32,444 nucleotides of DNA from JAVVVD01 sp964642795. GTDB lineage: Bacteria; Bacillota; Clostridia; Christensenellales; CAG-138. Location of the stretch: NCBI GenBank assembly GCA_964642795.1, contig CAZXRQ010000018.1:1-32444 (forward strand). The letters run 5' to 3'. Of this stretch, positions 23,549-31,354 are shown piece by piece. How positions within the stretch are numbered: the first letter of the stretch is position 1; each line of letters begins with the position of its first letter. The position numbers and the translations under genes were made by a program. The notes beneath the pieces are model-generated. The model made no database searches, had not been told where the DNA came from, and saw nothing but the letters and a program-made list of their open reading frames with translations.

Positions 23549-24806
23549 CGGCATACAGGTGGTATACGAGCGTATGGACGCTTTTCGCTCGTTCAGCATG
23601 GGGGTATGGATAAACGCAGGCTCGGTATTTGAGGACGACTCCACGCGGGGCGCGTCTCATTTTATAGAGCACATGCTTTTCAAGGGGACGGAAAAACGCA
23701 GCGCGGAGGATATAGCCGCCGAGATGGACGGCATAGGCGGCAACCTAAATGCCTTTACGGCAAAGGAATGTACCTGCTTCTATGCAAAGGTGCTGGACGA
23801 GCATATGGAGACCGCAGCGGATATGCTTGCGGATATGCTGATAAACTCCAAATTCGATCCGGAGGACATAAAACTCGAACAGGGCGTGGTGTGCGAGGAG
23901 ATACTCATGATGGAGGACAGCCCGGAGGATCTCGTGCACGAAAAGCTGTGCGCCGCGCTGTTTGACGGGTCTCCGCTGGGTTTGCCTATACTCGGCACCA
24001 GCCAAAGCGTAAATGCGTTTACGCGGGAAACGCTGCTTGGCTATATGGGCGGGCATTATACCGCAGGCAACATAGTAATAGCCTGTGCGGGCAGCCTTGA
24101 GCCGGACAAGCTTCTGAATGTATTAAACAGTAAATTTGCCGGCGTCAAATCGGGCGGGCGCACCGCAATGCCTGAGAGCAGCCTGCGCAAAACGCCCTGC
24201 TTTAACGCCATAACCAAGGATGTGGAGCAGACACATATCTGCCTTGGACTGCCGGGCTATCCGCTGGGCAGCGACGGGCAGTATGCGCTGTATGTGCTAA
24301 ATAACGCTTTGGGCGGCGGCACCAGCTCCCGGCTATTCCAAAAAATACGCGAGAAGCTTGGGCTTGCCTATTCGGTATACTCATACCCTTCCGCGTATGC
24401 AAGGACCGGCTATTTTGCGCTGTATGCCGGAACCGGCGAAAAGCAGGCTGCACAGGTATGCGAGCTTATGATGAAGGAGATGTCGGGGCTGCTGGCCGAC
24501 GGCATAACCGATGCGGAGCTCACGCGCAGCCGGGAGCAGCTCAAGGGCAGCTACATACTGGGGCAGGAGAGCACCTCCGCCCGCGCAAGCGCCATAGGCA
24601 AGAGCTTCCTTTCCAAGGGAGTGGTGGAGACCGACGACGAGGTGCTGTCGCGCGTGGAGCGGGTGAATATGGATGCTATACAGGAGGTGATCCCGTATGT
24701 GTTCGACGTTGGGCGCATGGCGGTATCGCTTGTGGGACGCAGCATAGACGACGGCATAAAACGCATAGTGCAGGGGGGTGACGCATATGGAGCGGCCAAA
24801 CGATAA
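23523..24806 (+). CDS. M16 family zinc metallopeptidase (MlpA/YmxG-like)
   Basis: 427 aa, the length of single-unit bacterial processing-peptidase relatives. The inverted zinc motif HFIEH lies near residue 45, with the following third ligand Glu in GVVCEEIL. The LDNGIQVVYERMD start, GNLNAFTAKECTCFYAKV, the R/Y-type GLAYSVYSYPSAY segment and a second, inactive M16 half are all recognisable. It is the counterpart of B. subtilis MlpA (YmxG), which follows ylxY. The ATG at 23523 overlaps the preceding gene by 26 bases and has only a weak ribosome binding site, suggesting coupling. About 20 of 22 Ile codons are ATA by hand count. Confidence 0.92.
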   Translation: MTETARLDNGIQVVYERMDAFRSFSMGVWINAGSVFEDDSTRGASHFIEHMLFKGTEKRSAEDIAAEMDGIGGNLNAFTAKECTCFYAKVLDEHMETAADMLADMLINSKFDPEDIKLEQGVVCEEILMMEDSPEDLVHEKLCAALFDGSPLGLPILGTSQSVNAFTRETLLGYMGGHYTAGNIVIACAGSLEPDKLLNVLNSKFAGVKSGGRTAMPESSLRKTPCFNAITKDVEQTHICLGLPGYPLGSDGQYALYVLNNALGGGTSSRLFQKIREKLGLAYSVYSYPSAYARTGYFALYAGTGEKQAAQVCELMMKEMSGLLADGITDAELTRSREQLKGSYILGQESTSARASAIGKSFLSKGVVETDDEVLSRVERVNMDAIQEVIPYVFDVGRMAVSLVGRSIDDGIKRIVQGGDAYGAAKR

Positions 24807-25164
24807 GGATAAGCTGGACGTTATATTCGATATGCAGCGTATGCTGGATGCGGATATTGAATCGCGGCGCAACCTGAGCTTTTCCCGTGAGGAATGGATA
24901 ATGAAGGATACGCTCGCAATAATGGCGGAGCTGGGCGAGCTGATAAACGAGGTCAACTTCAAATGGTGGAAAAACCAAAAGCCGGTGGACGACGCCTGCG
25001 TAAAGGAGGAGCTCATAGATATACTGCACTTTTTCGTAAGCATGTGCATACGCGCCGGAATGGATGCCGACGAGCTGTTTGAGGTATATAAGCAAAAAAA
25101 TAAAGAAAATTTTGACCGGCAGCACGGGCGCTCTTCAAAGCCCGGCTACGAAGTGATACAATAG
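24787..25164 (+). CDS. Dimeric dUTPase/MazG-like all-alpha NTP pyrophosphatase
   Basis: 125 aa all-helical protein of the dUTPase-2 family (PF08761-like), which hydrolyses dUTP and related nucleotides with Mg2+. The metal-binding Glu/Asp pattern is seen in MAELGELINEVNFKWWK and EELIDILHFFVSM; the FKWWKNQKP element and YKQKNKENFDRQ C-terminus match the family. ATG 24787 is chosen because the AGGGGGGTG just upstream is a ribosome binding site; an in-frame GTG 9 bases earlier lies within it. It overlaps the M16 gene by 20 bases. Substrate preference (dUTP versus other dNTPs) is inferred from family only. Confidence 0.85.
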   Translation: MERPNDKDKLDVIFDMQRMLDADIESRRNLSFSREEWIMKDTLAIMAELGELINEVNFKWWKNQKPVDDACVKEELIDILHFFVSMCIRAGMDADELFEVYKQKNKENFDRQHGRSSKPGYEVIQ

Positions 25165-25194
25165 CAGGCATACGCTGCAAAGGGAGGTGCGCGC

Positions 25195-26376
25195 TTGGCA
25201 AAGGGCCGTGTTAAGGTAAAGGGCAGATTTTATGTTCTGCTGCTTTCGGTGCTGCTGGTGGGGGCGCTCATATTTGCGCTTATAGTCAACCGGGACGTTT
25301 GCACCGCCGACAGCGGGACGCTGGATCTAAACATACAGGCAAGTGCCGTGATAATCCGAAACGAGAGCACGGTCAGCGTGGAGCGGTATGACCGCGTGCT
25401 GTTCTCGGTGAACGAGGGCGCAAGCGTTGCGGAGGGCACCGCTATCGCGCAGGTATACAAGTGGGGCTACAGCGAGGATATGATGACGTCGCTGCTTGCG
25501 CTGCAAAGGCAGATACTGGCCATGCAGGAGCTTTTGCTTGCGGATATAGAAAACCCTAACATTTCAACGCTGGAGCTTCAGATAGCCACGAAGCTTGAGC
25601 AGATACGCAGCGCGGTGCTGCTGGGCTCGGGCGAGGATCTGCTGGCGCTGGAAAACGAACTGCTTTCGCTGCAGAGCCAGCGCATAGAGCTGCTGAAAAC
25701 CGTGGTACAGCCTACGACGGAGCTGAACGAGCTTTATACCGAGGAATCGGACAAGCAGCTTCAGCTTATGAGCTGGAAAAGTGAGATAGCCGCAAAGCAG
25801 GAGGGCATGGTAAGCTTCTATTTCGACGGATATGAACAGGCGCTGTGCGTATCTAAGCTTAGCATGATCAACGCCGAGCTGGTCAGCGCGGTGTTGAGCG
25901 GCAGCGGAAACACCACCTCCACAAGCGATGATATGCTTTACCGCATAGTTGACGATACTACATGGTGCGTAGCGTTCATCACGCCGTACAACAATCCGGT
26001 CCGCACGGTGGAGGGCGAGAGCTACTCCGTGGTGCTGTCAGGCTATACGGACGAGCCGTATACCGGTGTTGCGCTTGCGCCAGTGATTAGCGAGAGCGGG
26101 GTGGTAAACATACTCAAGATAACCGCGCCGCTGGGCGATCTTATAGACGTAAGGCTGGAGAGTGCGGAAATAAGCAGCTACGGCGTTTCCGGCGTAAGCG
26201 TACCGATTGGCGCGGTGGGCATGGATTCAGGCACGCCGTACGTCGAGGTGGAAACGTCGAGCGGGGATTACAGGGTAAACGTGGATGTGCTTGCCGCAGA
26301 CGATACTCACTATATCATCAGGGCTGCGGACGGCGCCGGCAGCGTAAGCGCCGGCATGAGGTTAAAGAAAAAATGA
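25195..26376 (+). CDS. HlyD-like membrane fusion/adaptor protein
   Basis: 393 aa. A basic N-terminus (KGRVKVKGR) precedes one transmembrane helix (about 12-31, FYVLLLSVLLVGALIFALIV). The extracytoplasmic part has a split biotinyl-lipoyl-like beta domain (SAVIIRNESTVSVERYDRVLFSVNEGASVAEGT), a helical coiled-coil segment (about 95-185) and a beta-barrel C-terminus. This is the HlyD/membrane-fusion layout, but no partner ABC or MFS transporter is encoded nearby. The start is TTG 25195, with a strong AGGGAGGTG site. It overlaps yggS by 4 bases and precedes sepF, a neighbourhood seen in other Clostridia. A role at the division site or envelope is a guess. Confidence 0.75.
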   Translation: MAKGRVKVKGRFYVLLLSVLLVGALIFALIVNRDVCTADSGTLDLNIQASAVIIRNESTVSVERYDRVLFSVNEGASVAEGTAIAQVYKWGYSEDMMTSLLALQRQILAMQELLLADIENPNISTLELQIATKLEQIRSAVLLGSGEDLLALENELLSLQSQRIELLKTVVQPTTELNELYTEESDKQLQLMSWKSEIAAKQEGMVSFYFDGYEQALCVSKLSMINAELVSAVLSGSGNTTSTSDDMLYRIVDDTTWCVAFITPYNNPVRTVEGESYSVVLSGYTDEPYTGVALAPVISESGVVNILKITAPLGDLIDVRLESAEISSYGVSGVSVPIGAVGMDSGTPYVEVETSSGDYRVNVDVLAADDTHYIIRAADGAGSVSAGMRLKKK

Positions 26377-27065
26377 GTACGATACGTGAAAACTACCAGA
26401 CCATAACCGGCAATATACGTCGCGCAGCTGAGGCGGCGGGCAGGAGCTATGGAGATATAACGCTTATAGGCGTCACCAAGTTTTTTCCGGTGGAGGCCAT
26501 AGCCGAGGCGGTGGAGTGCGGCTTGTCCAGCGTAGGGGAAAACCGCGTGCAGGAGCTGCTCTCCAAGCTGGACTATTTCAGCGAAAACGAGCTTAACGTG
26601 CATTTGATTGGACAATTACAGACCAATAAGGTAAAATATGTGGTAGGCAGAGTAACGCTGATACAGTCCGTGGACAGGCCCGCGCTGGCGCAGGCCATAA
26701 ATGCTCGCGCAGCCACGCTTGGCATAGTGCAGGATATACTGCTGGAGGTCAACATAGGCGGCGAGGAGCAAAAGGGCGGGGTGTGCGTAAACGATCTGCC
26801 CGCATTGATGCAGTTGATTTCCGGAATGCCCAACATATGCGTAAAGGGACTTATGTGCGTACCGCCCGCGGTGGGTGAAGAGGCGGCGCGCCCGTACTTT
26901 GCGCAGATGAAGAAGCTGTTTGACGGCCTTTCGGGGAGCGATATCCCCAATGTCTCGATGCAGCAGCTTTCCATGGGCATGAGCGGGGATTATATGTCCG
27001 CTATAGCGGAGGGAGCCACGATGGTGCGCGTGGGATCTGCACTGTTTGGCCAACGTGTCTATTAG
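26373..27065 (+). CDS. yggS: YggS/PROSC family PLP homeostasis protein (YlmE)
   Basis: 230 aa, single-domain alanine-racemase-like barrel that binds PLP but has no known catalytic reaction; it affects B6 and amino-acid homeostasis. The PLP lysine is in LIGVTKFFP (about residue 36). ENRVQELLSK, HLIGQLQTNKVKYV and the phosphate-binding LSMGMSGDYMSAIAEGATMVRVG are family hallmarks. Its start overlaps the HlyD-like stop as ATGA. In B. subtilis the orthologue ylmE sits before sepF (ylmF), the same order as here. Confidence 0.95.
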   Translation: MSTIRENYQTITGNIRRAAEAAGRSYGDITLIGVTKFFPVEAIAEAVECGLSSVGENRVQELLSKLDYFSENELNVHLIGQLQTNKVKYVVGRVTLIQSVDRPALAQAINARAATLGIVQDILLEVNIGGEEQKGGVCVNDLPALMQLISGMPNICVKGLMCVPPAVGEEAARPYFAQMKKLFDGLSGSDIPNVSMQQLSMGMSGDYMSAIAEGATMVRVGSALFGQRVY

Positions 27066-27127
27066 CGGAGCCACAGGGCGTACATACATATCAGCCCAAG
27101 GCGATTTTTATGCTTTTCTCCAAGCGC

Positions 27128-27147
27128 CAATTAGTCCACACTAATTG
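27128..27147. repeat. Inverted repeat upstream of sepF
   Basis: Arms CAATTAG (27128-27134) and CTAATTG (27141-27147) with a 6-base centre, 5 bases before the sepF ribosome binding site. It could be an operator or a weak mRNA hairpin limiting sepF translation. Confidence 0.45.
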
Positions 27148-27164
27148 AAAACGGAGGAATGAAG

Positions 27165-27617
27165 ATGGCTGGTTTTTTGAACAAGTTTATGGACTTCATC
27201 GGTATCGAGGAGACCGATATCGAGGAGGATGCTTACGCTTCGGAGTATTTTGATGCTCCGGATACTGATAACGTCCTCAATCTTGGTAATCGAGCAAAGA
27301 AAAAGACGGCTGCCGCCCACGGCAACAACGTCGTAAGTCTCCCTACCGCCGGGCAGATGAAGATGATTGTGTACCATCCCATCAGCTATGAGGATACTCA
27401 GCACATCATCGATAATCTCAAGAGCCGCAAACCCGTTATCGTGAATATGGAGGAGCTGGAGATCGAGTGCGCGCAGCGCATACTGGATTTTATGGCGGGC
27501 GCAATATACGCCCTCAACGGCACCATATACAAGATATCGCGCGGCATATTCGTCGTGGCTCCCACCAACTACGACGTTATTGGCAACGGTGAATCCGGGG
27601 CCGATGGGATAATCTGA
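27165..27617 (+). CDS. sepF: Cell division protein SepF
   Basis: 150 aa. SepF anchors FtsZ to the membrane and aligns the Z ring. It has an N-terminal amphipathic membrane-targeting helix (MAGFLNKFMDFIGI), an acidic variable linker, and the C-terminal SepF core (MIVYHPISYEDTQHIIDNLKSRKP-type, ECAQRILDFMAGAIYALNG, ISRGIFVVAPTNYDV). ATG 27165 is chosen over 27159 because the GGAGGA site at 27153-27158 is 6 bases from the former and touches the latter. Usual neighbours ylmG and ylmH are missing; a terminator follows directly and then a DivIVA-domain gene. Confidence 0.95.
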   Translation: MAGFLNKFMDFIGIEETDIEEDAYASEYFDAPDTDNVLNLGNRAKKKTAAAHGNNVVSLPTAGQMKMIVYHPISYEDTQHIIDNLKSRKPVIVNMEELEIECAQRILDFMAGAIYALNGTIYKISRGIFVVAPTNYDVIGNGESGADGII

Positions 27618-27632
27618 ACGCGCTGACGGGAA

Positions 27633-27675
27633 CGCGCCGGGCCCGTCATATACGGGGCCGGCGCGATTCGTTTTT
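27633..27675 (+). terminator. Rho-independent terminator after sepF
   Basis: GC-rich arms 27633-27645 and 27653-27665 pair with a single G-G mismatch around a TCATATA loop, and are followed by ATTCGTTTTT. It separates sepF from the divIVA-like gene. The T run is directly before the GGGGG ribosome binding site of that gene. Confidence 0.8.
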
Positions 27676-27688
27676 GGGGGTAATTCGC

Positions 27689-27934
27689 ATGAAACGCGAG
27701 GATGTGATTAAAAAGCGCTTCGCCCGCTCGTTCTGCGGCTACAATATGCGCGAGGTGGACGAGTTTTTGGATGAGCTTATAGCCGAGCTTGACATGCTTC
27801 ACAAGGTTAAGGAGCTGGATACCGTGCGCATACGCACGCTGCTCGATAAACTGGAGCACCGCGATTTAGCGCCGGAGGCCGGGCAGGAGAAACCGGAGGC
27901 CGGCGCGGACGGGGCGGAGGTCCAGAATGACTGA
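27689..27934 (+). CDS. Short DivIVA-domain protein
   Basis: 81 aa. The first 45 residues match the DivIVA N-terminal lipid-binding domain (DVIKKRFARSFCGYNMREVDEFLDELIAEL), which senses curved membrane at septa and poles. The coiled coil is only about 25 residues long and is followed by a short Glu/Ala/Gly-rich tail, whereas classical DivIVA is about 160 aa. It may be a small paralogue (GpsB-sized) and not the full polar scaffold. ATG 27689 is chosen for its GGGGG site; an in-frame TTG at 27674 is the alternative. It overlaps the ygiQ-like gene by 8 bases. Confidence 0.82.
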   Translation: MKREDVIKKRFARSFCGYNMREVDEFLDELIAELDMLHKVKELDTVRIRTLLDKLEHRDLAPEAGQEKPEAGADGAEVQND

Positions 27935-29726
27935 CCTTCCCCATGCGTTGCCCATGAGCCGCGCAGAGCTTGATGCGCGGGGCATAGCGCAGCCGGACTT
28001 TGTATATGTGATAGGCGACGCGTACATCGACCACCCAAGCTTTGGCCCGGCGATAATTTCCCGGGTGCTGGAGCGGTTTGGATACAGCGTTGCTATAATA
28101 AGCCAGCCGGACTGGCACAGCGCAGAGGATTTCATGCGCTTTGGCAGGCCGAAGCTGGGCTTTTTGGTTTGTGCCGGCAACATGGATTCCATGGTAAACC
28201 ATTATACCGCCGCCAAAAAGCGCAGGAGCGAGGATGCGTATACCCCCGGCGGTGCAGCGGGCAGGCGGCCGGACCGCGCTACGATAGTTTATGCCAACAG
28301 AATACGGGAGGCATATCGCGGCGTGCCGGTGATAATAGGCGGCATAGAGGCGTCGCTGAGAAGGTTTGCGCATTATGATTACTGGGATGACCGCATAAGA
28401 AGAAGTATTTTGGCGGACAGCGGCGCGGATCTGCTGATATACGGCATGGGCGAGCGGCCGATAGTGGAGCTTGCCGACGCGCTGGCGTCAGGATTGAGCA
28501 TAAAGGACATAACATATATCGCCGGCACCTGCCATATGGCGGGCGAGCTTTCACGAGTGTACGACTACGAGCTCATTCCCGGCTTTGACGAGGTATCGTC
28601 GGATAAGGATGAATACGCGAGGGCATTTATGGCGCAGTCCTGCGCACAGGATGCGATAAACGGCAGAAGGCTCGTGCAGCGGCAGGGCGACGCATATCTT
28701 GTGGCCAACCCGCCTGCAACGCCGCTTACTATGGAGGAGCTGGACGACGTATATGAGCTGCCGTTTACGAGACGGCCGCATCCGAGCTATACGCAGCCTA
28801 TACCCGCTTTGAACGAGGTGGAGTTTTCGCTTACGAGCTGCCGCGGCTGCTTCGGCGGATGCTCGTTTTGCGCGCTCACGTTCCATCAGGGGCGGGTCAT
28901 ACAGGTGCGGAGCCACGCGTCGCTTATACGCGAGGCGAACACACTTGTATCGCTTCCTGACTTCAAGGGCTATATACACGATGTGGGCGGCCCCACCGCC
29001 AACTTCCGCCGGCCGGCCTGCGATGCGCAGCTTGAGCGTGGCGTGTGCGCAAACCGCCAGTGCCTGGGCTGGAAGCGCTGTGAAAACCTTACGGCAGATC
29101 ATTCGGACTATGTGGCGCTGTTGAAGGAGCTTGCGGCTGTGCCGGGGGTGAAGAAGGTGTTTGTGCGCAGCGGCGTGCGGTACGATTATGTGATGTACGA
29201 TAAAAGCGACGCATTTTTGAAGCAGCTTATAGCATACAACATAAGCGGAAGGCTGAAGGTGGCGCCGGAGCATGTTGACGACCGCGTGCTGCGCCTGATG
29301 AACAAGCCGCCCGTGGAGCTGTACGACAGATTTTGCGAGCGCTATGCGCAGCTAAACAAAAACCGAGGGCTGGAGCAATACATAGTGCCGTATTTTATCA
29401 GCTCACACCCGGGAAGCGATCTCAACTCGGCTGTGGCGCTTGCGCAGTATCTCAAACGCACCGGCCAGCGGCCGGAGCAGGTGCAGGATTTTTATCCTAC
29501 GCCGGGTACGCTTTCTACCTGTATGTACTATACCGGGAAGGACCCGCGCACGGGGGAGAAGGTATATGTTGCGCGCAGCATGAAGGAAAAACAGCTGCAG
29601 CGGGCGCTGATGCAGTTTTTTCTGCCCAGATACAGAGGGCTTGCGCGCGAGGCGCTAATAAGGGCCGGACGGGAGGACCTGATAGGCTTTTCCAAGGACT
29701 CTCTCGTGCCGCCAAAAGCAAGATAA
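27927..29726 (+). CDS. YgiQ family radical SAM protein
   Basis: 599 aa, the normal size of the YgiQ family. The N-terminal domain (about 1-270; FVYVIGDAYIDHPSFG, LGFLVCAGNMDSMVNHYT, IIGGIEASLRRFAHYD) precedes the radical SAM core with the 4Fe-4S motif C-x3-C-x2-C in CFGGCSFC, and then a conserved C-terminal part (DFYPTPGTLSTCMYYTGKDP). The substrate is unknown. It overlaps the DivIVA-domain gene by 8 bases. A weak AGGTCC-like site suggests coupled translation. The following 170 bases up to the next gene carry the hydrogenase-operon promoter region. Confidence 0.92.
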   Translation: MTDLPHALPMSRAELDARGIAQPDFVYVIGDAYIDHPSFGPAIISRVLERFGYSVAIISQPDWHSAEDFMRFGRPKLGFLVCAGNMDSMVNHYTAAKKRRSEDAYTPGGAAGRRPDRATIVYANRIREAYRGVPVIIGGIEASLRRFAHYDYWDDRIRRSILADSGADLLIYGMGERPIVELADALASGLSIKDITYIAGTCHMAGELSRVYDYELIPGFDEVSSDKDEYARAFMAQSCAQDAINGRRLVQRQGDAYLVANPPATPLTMEELDDVYELPFTRRPHPSYTQPIPALNEVEFSLTSCRGCFGGCSFCALTFHQGRVIQVRSHASLIREANTLVSLPDFKGYIHDVGGPTANFRRPACDAQLERGVCANRQCLGWKRCENLTADHSDYVALLKELAAVPGVKKVFVRSGVRYDYVMYDKSDAFLKQLIAYNISGRLKVAPEHVDDRVLRLMNKPPVELYDRFCERYAQLNKNRGLEQYIVPYFISSHPGSDLNSAVALAQYLKRTGQRPEQVQDFYPTPGTLSTCMYYTGKDPRTGEKVYVARSMKEKQLQRALMQFFLPRYRGLAREALIRAGREDLIGFSKDSLVPPKAR

Positions 29727-29785
29727 ATGCTGCATTCGGGCATTTCGTGATATCCGGCTGTGCCACTATCAATTTAATTGATATA

Positions 29786-29818
29786 TTGACAAACCTCTTT
29801 ATTTTTTGTCGCTAGTAT
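29786..29818 (+). promoter_or_regulatory. Possible promoter/operator of the hydrogenase-type operon
   Basis: A perfect -35 TTGACA lies at 29786-29791. At 17 bases there is no good -10; TAGTAT at 29813-29818 has a 21-base spacer. GACAAA (29788-29793) and TTTGTC (29805-29810) form an inverted repeat across the spacer, which could be an operator for an activator or redox repressor. The region 29727-29896 is AT-rich and otherwise empty. Confidence 0.35.
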
Positions 29819-29896
29819 GGTACACTTGCTAAGGCGGTTTGTCGGTATTTTATCAAATACAATGATAACCCATATATATCAAGGAGGATACATCTC

Positions 29897-30385
29897 ATGG
29901 CCAATGAAAATGTCTCCCGCGCGGAGGGATTCAAACAGTTGGACGAGACCATTGAGCAATGGAAGGAAGTGCCCGGCGGTCTGCTGCCGATCATGCAGTT
30001 TGCACAGGAACATCTAGGCTGCGTGGACGAGGAGATCCAAAACTACATCTCCCAAAAGCTGGACGTACCGGTAAGCACGATATTCGGTGTTGCAACCTTC
30101 TATTCACTGTTCACGCTCAAGCCCAAGGGCAAGTATAAGATAGGCCTGTGCCTCGGTACTGCCTGCTATGTGCGCGGCTCCCAGCTGGTGCTGGACGAAC
30201 TTGAAAAGCGCCTTGGTATCGCCGTGGGCAACACCACTGACGACGGAATGTTCACGCTGGATGCTACCCGCTGCATAGGCTGCTGCGGTCTTGCGCCGGC
30301 TATGATGATAAACGATGAGGTATACGGCAGGCTCACGCCCGAGCAGGTCCCCGCTATCGTGGAGAAGTATCGCCAAAGGGGGTAA
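29897..30385 (+). CDS. NuoE/HydC-like 2Fe-2S subunit of a bifurcating hydrogenase-type complex
   Basis: 162 aa thioredoxin-like ferredoxin of the NuoE (24 kDa) family. The helical N-terminal part (GGLLPIMQFAQEHLGCVDEEIQNYIS) precedes the 2Fe-2S domain, whose four cysteine ligands are in CLGTACYVRGS and CIGCCGLAPAM. In NADH- and ferredoxin-dependent [FeFe] hydrogenases (HydABC, HndABCD) this is the first gene of the operon, as here. Other NuoE/F-containing complexes, such as formate dehydrogenases, are possible since the catalytic subunit lies beyond the window. ATG 29897 has an AAGGAGG site 9 bases upstream. Confidence 0.9.
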   Translation: MANENVSRAEGFKQLDETIEQWKEVPGGLLPIMQFAQEHLGCVDEEIQNYISQKLDVPVSTIFGVATFYSLFTLKPKGKYKIGLCLGTACYVRGSQLVLDELEKRLGIAVGNTTDDGMFTLDATRCIGCCGLAPAMMINDEVYGRLTPEQVPAIVEKYRQRG

Positions 30386-30394
30386 TCGCCGCCC

Positions 30395-30952
30395 ATGATG
30401 ATGAAGGAGATTGCCCTGCACATAATGGACATCGTGCAGAACTCCATATCAGCGGGCGCTTCGCTCATAGATACGGAGGTTGCGGTGGATCACACGGGCA
30501 ATAGGCTCTCCGTTACCGTAACGGACGATGGCTGCGGTATGGACGAGGAAATGGCAAAAAGCGTCATTAGCCCGTTTACCACCAGCCGCACCACACGCAA
30601 GGTCGGGTTGGGCATACCGTTTTTTAAGGCGGGGGCCGAACAGACCGGCGGCGGCTTTTCACTTTGGTCGAAGCCGGGCAGCGGCACGCGCATATCCGCC
30701 TGGTATGTTATTGATAACATCGACCGCCCTCCGCTGGGGGATATGGCGGAAACCATGCTTACGCTGGTGGTGTGCAACGAGGAAGTAGACTTTATCTACA
30801 GATATACTGTGGACGCGGAGACGTTCACATTCGATACGCGCGAGGTGCGCGAGGCGCTTGGAGAAGGGATACCCTTCCAGACGCCGGAGGTGATGGCGTG
30901 GCTGCGCGATTACCTTAAACAGGGAATTGAAGAACTAAACGGAGGTGTTTGA
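30395..30952 (+). CDS. Stand-alone GHKL ATPase (histidine-kinase-type ATP-binding domain)
   Basis: 185 aa. A complete Bergerat ATP-binding fold is visible: N box HIMDIVQNSISAGAS, G1 box TDDGCGMDEE, F-box-like PFTTSRTTRKVGLGI including the G2 glycines, and GSGTRISAWY. There is no dimerisation-phosphoacceptor (DHp) domain, sensor or membrane segment, so it is not a complete histidine kinase. The last 70 residues are an uncharacterised tail. It is between two iron-sulfur subunit genes in a hydrogenase-type operon, 9 bases after the first. Similar small ATP-binding proteins are annotated in clostridial hyd clusters, but the role is not established. The ATG at 30395 follows AAAGGGGG; two further ATGs follow at once. 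Confidence 0.85.
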   Translation: MMMKEIALHIMDIVQNSISAGASLIDTEVAVDHTGNRLSVTVTDDGCGMDEEMAKSVISPFTTSRTTRKVGLGIPFFKAGAEQTGGGFSLWSKPGSGTRISAWYVIDNIDRPPLGDMAETMLTLVVCNEEVDFIYRYTVDAETFTFDTREVREALGEGIPFQTPEVMAWLRDYLKQGIEELNGGV

Positions 30953-30956
30953 TAGA

Positions 30957-31334
30957 ATGAAATCCCTGAAGGAACTCGAAGAGATCCGCAACAAGACTCT
31001 TGAAACCCTCAGCCTGCGCAAAGAGCATGACGGCACGCGCGTGGTTGTAGGTATGGCGACCTGCGGCATAGCCGCCGGCGCAAGGCCTGTGCTGGCTGCT
31101 TTTATGGATGAAGTAGCAAAGCGCGGTCTGCAGGACGTGGCTGTAGCACAGACGGGCTGCATCGGCGTATGCCGCCTTGAGCCCATCGTAGAGGTCTATA
31201 AGCCCAACCAGGAGAAGGTGACCTACGTTAAGGTCACGCCGGATATGGTCGGCCGCATCGTGACGGATCATATCGTGAACAACCGGCCGGTGGATGAATA
31301 CACCATCGGTTACTATGAAGCCAATAACAAGTAG
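30957..31334 (+). CDS. Thioredoxin-like 2Fe-2S ferredoxin subunit (HydD/HndB-like)
   Basis: 125 aa. A short helical N-terminus (LKELEEIRNKTLETL) precedes a thioredoxin-like ferredoxin fold with the first cysteine in GMATCGIAAGARP and the later pair in TGCIGVCRLEPI. HndB/HydD-type proteins with the same CGIAAGA pattern accompany NuoE- and NuoF-like subunits in bifurcating hydrogenase operons. Only three cysteines of the usual set are seen in these motifs, as is common in this subgroup. ATG 30957 is chosen because GGAGGTG lies 9 bases upstream; an upstream GTG at 30945 is within that site. It starts 4 bases after the GHKL ATPase stop codon. Confidence 0.85.
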   Translation: MKSLKELEEIRNKTLETLSLRKEHDGTRVVVGMATCGIAAGARPVLAAFMDEVAKRGLQDVAVAQTGCIGVCRLEPIVEVYKPNQEKVTYVKVTPDMVGRIVTDHIVNNRPVDEYTIGYYEANNK

Positions 31335-31354
31335 GATTTTGAGGAGGTAGCAAG

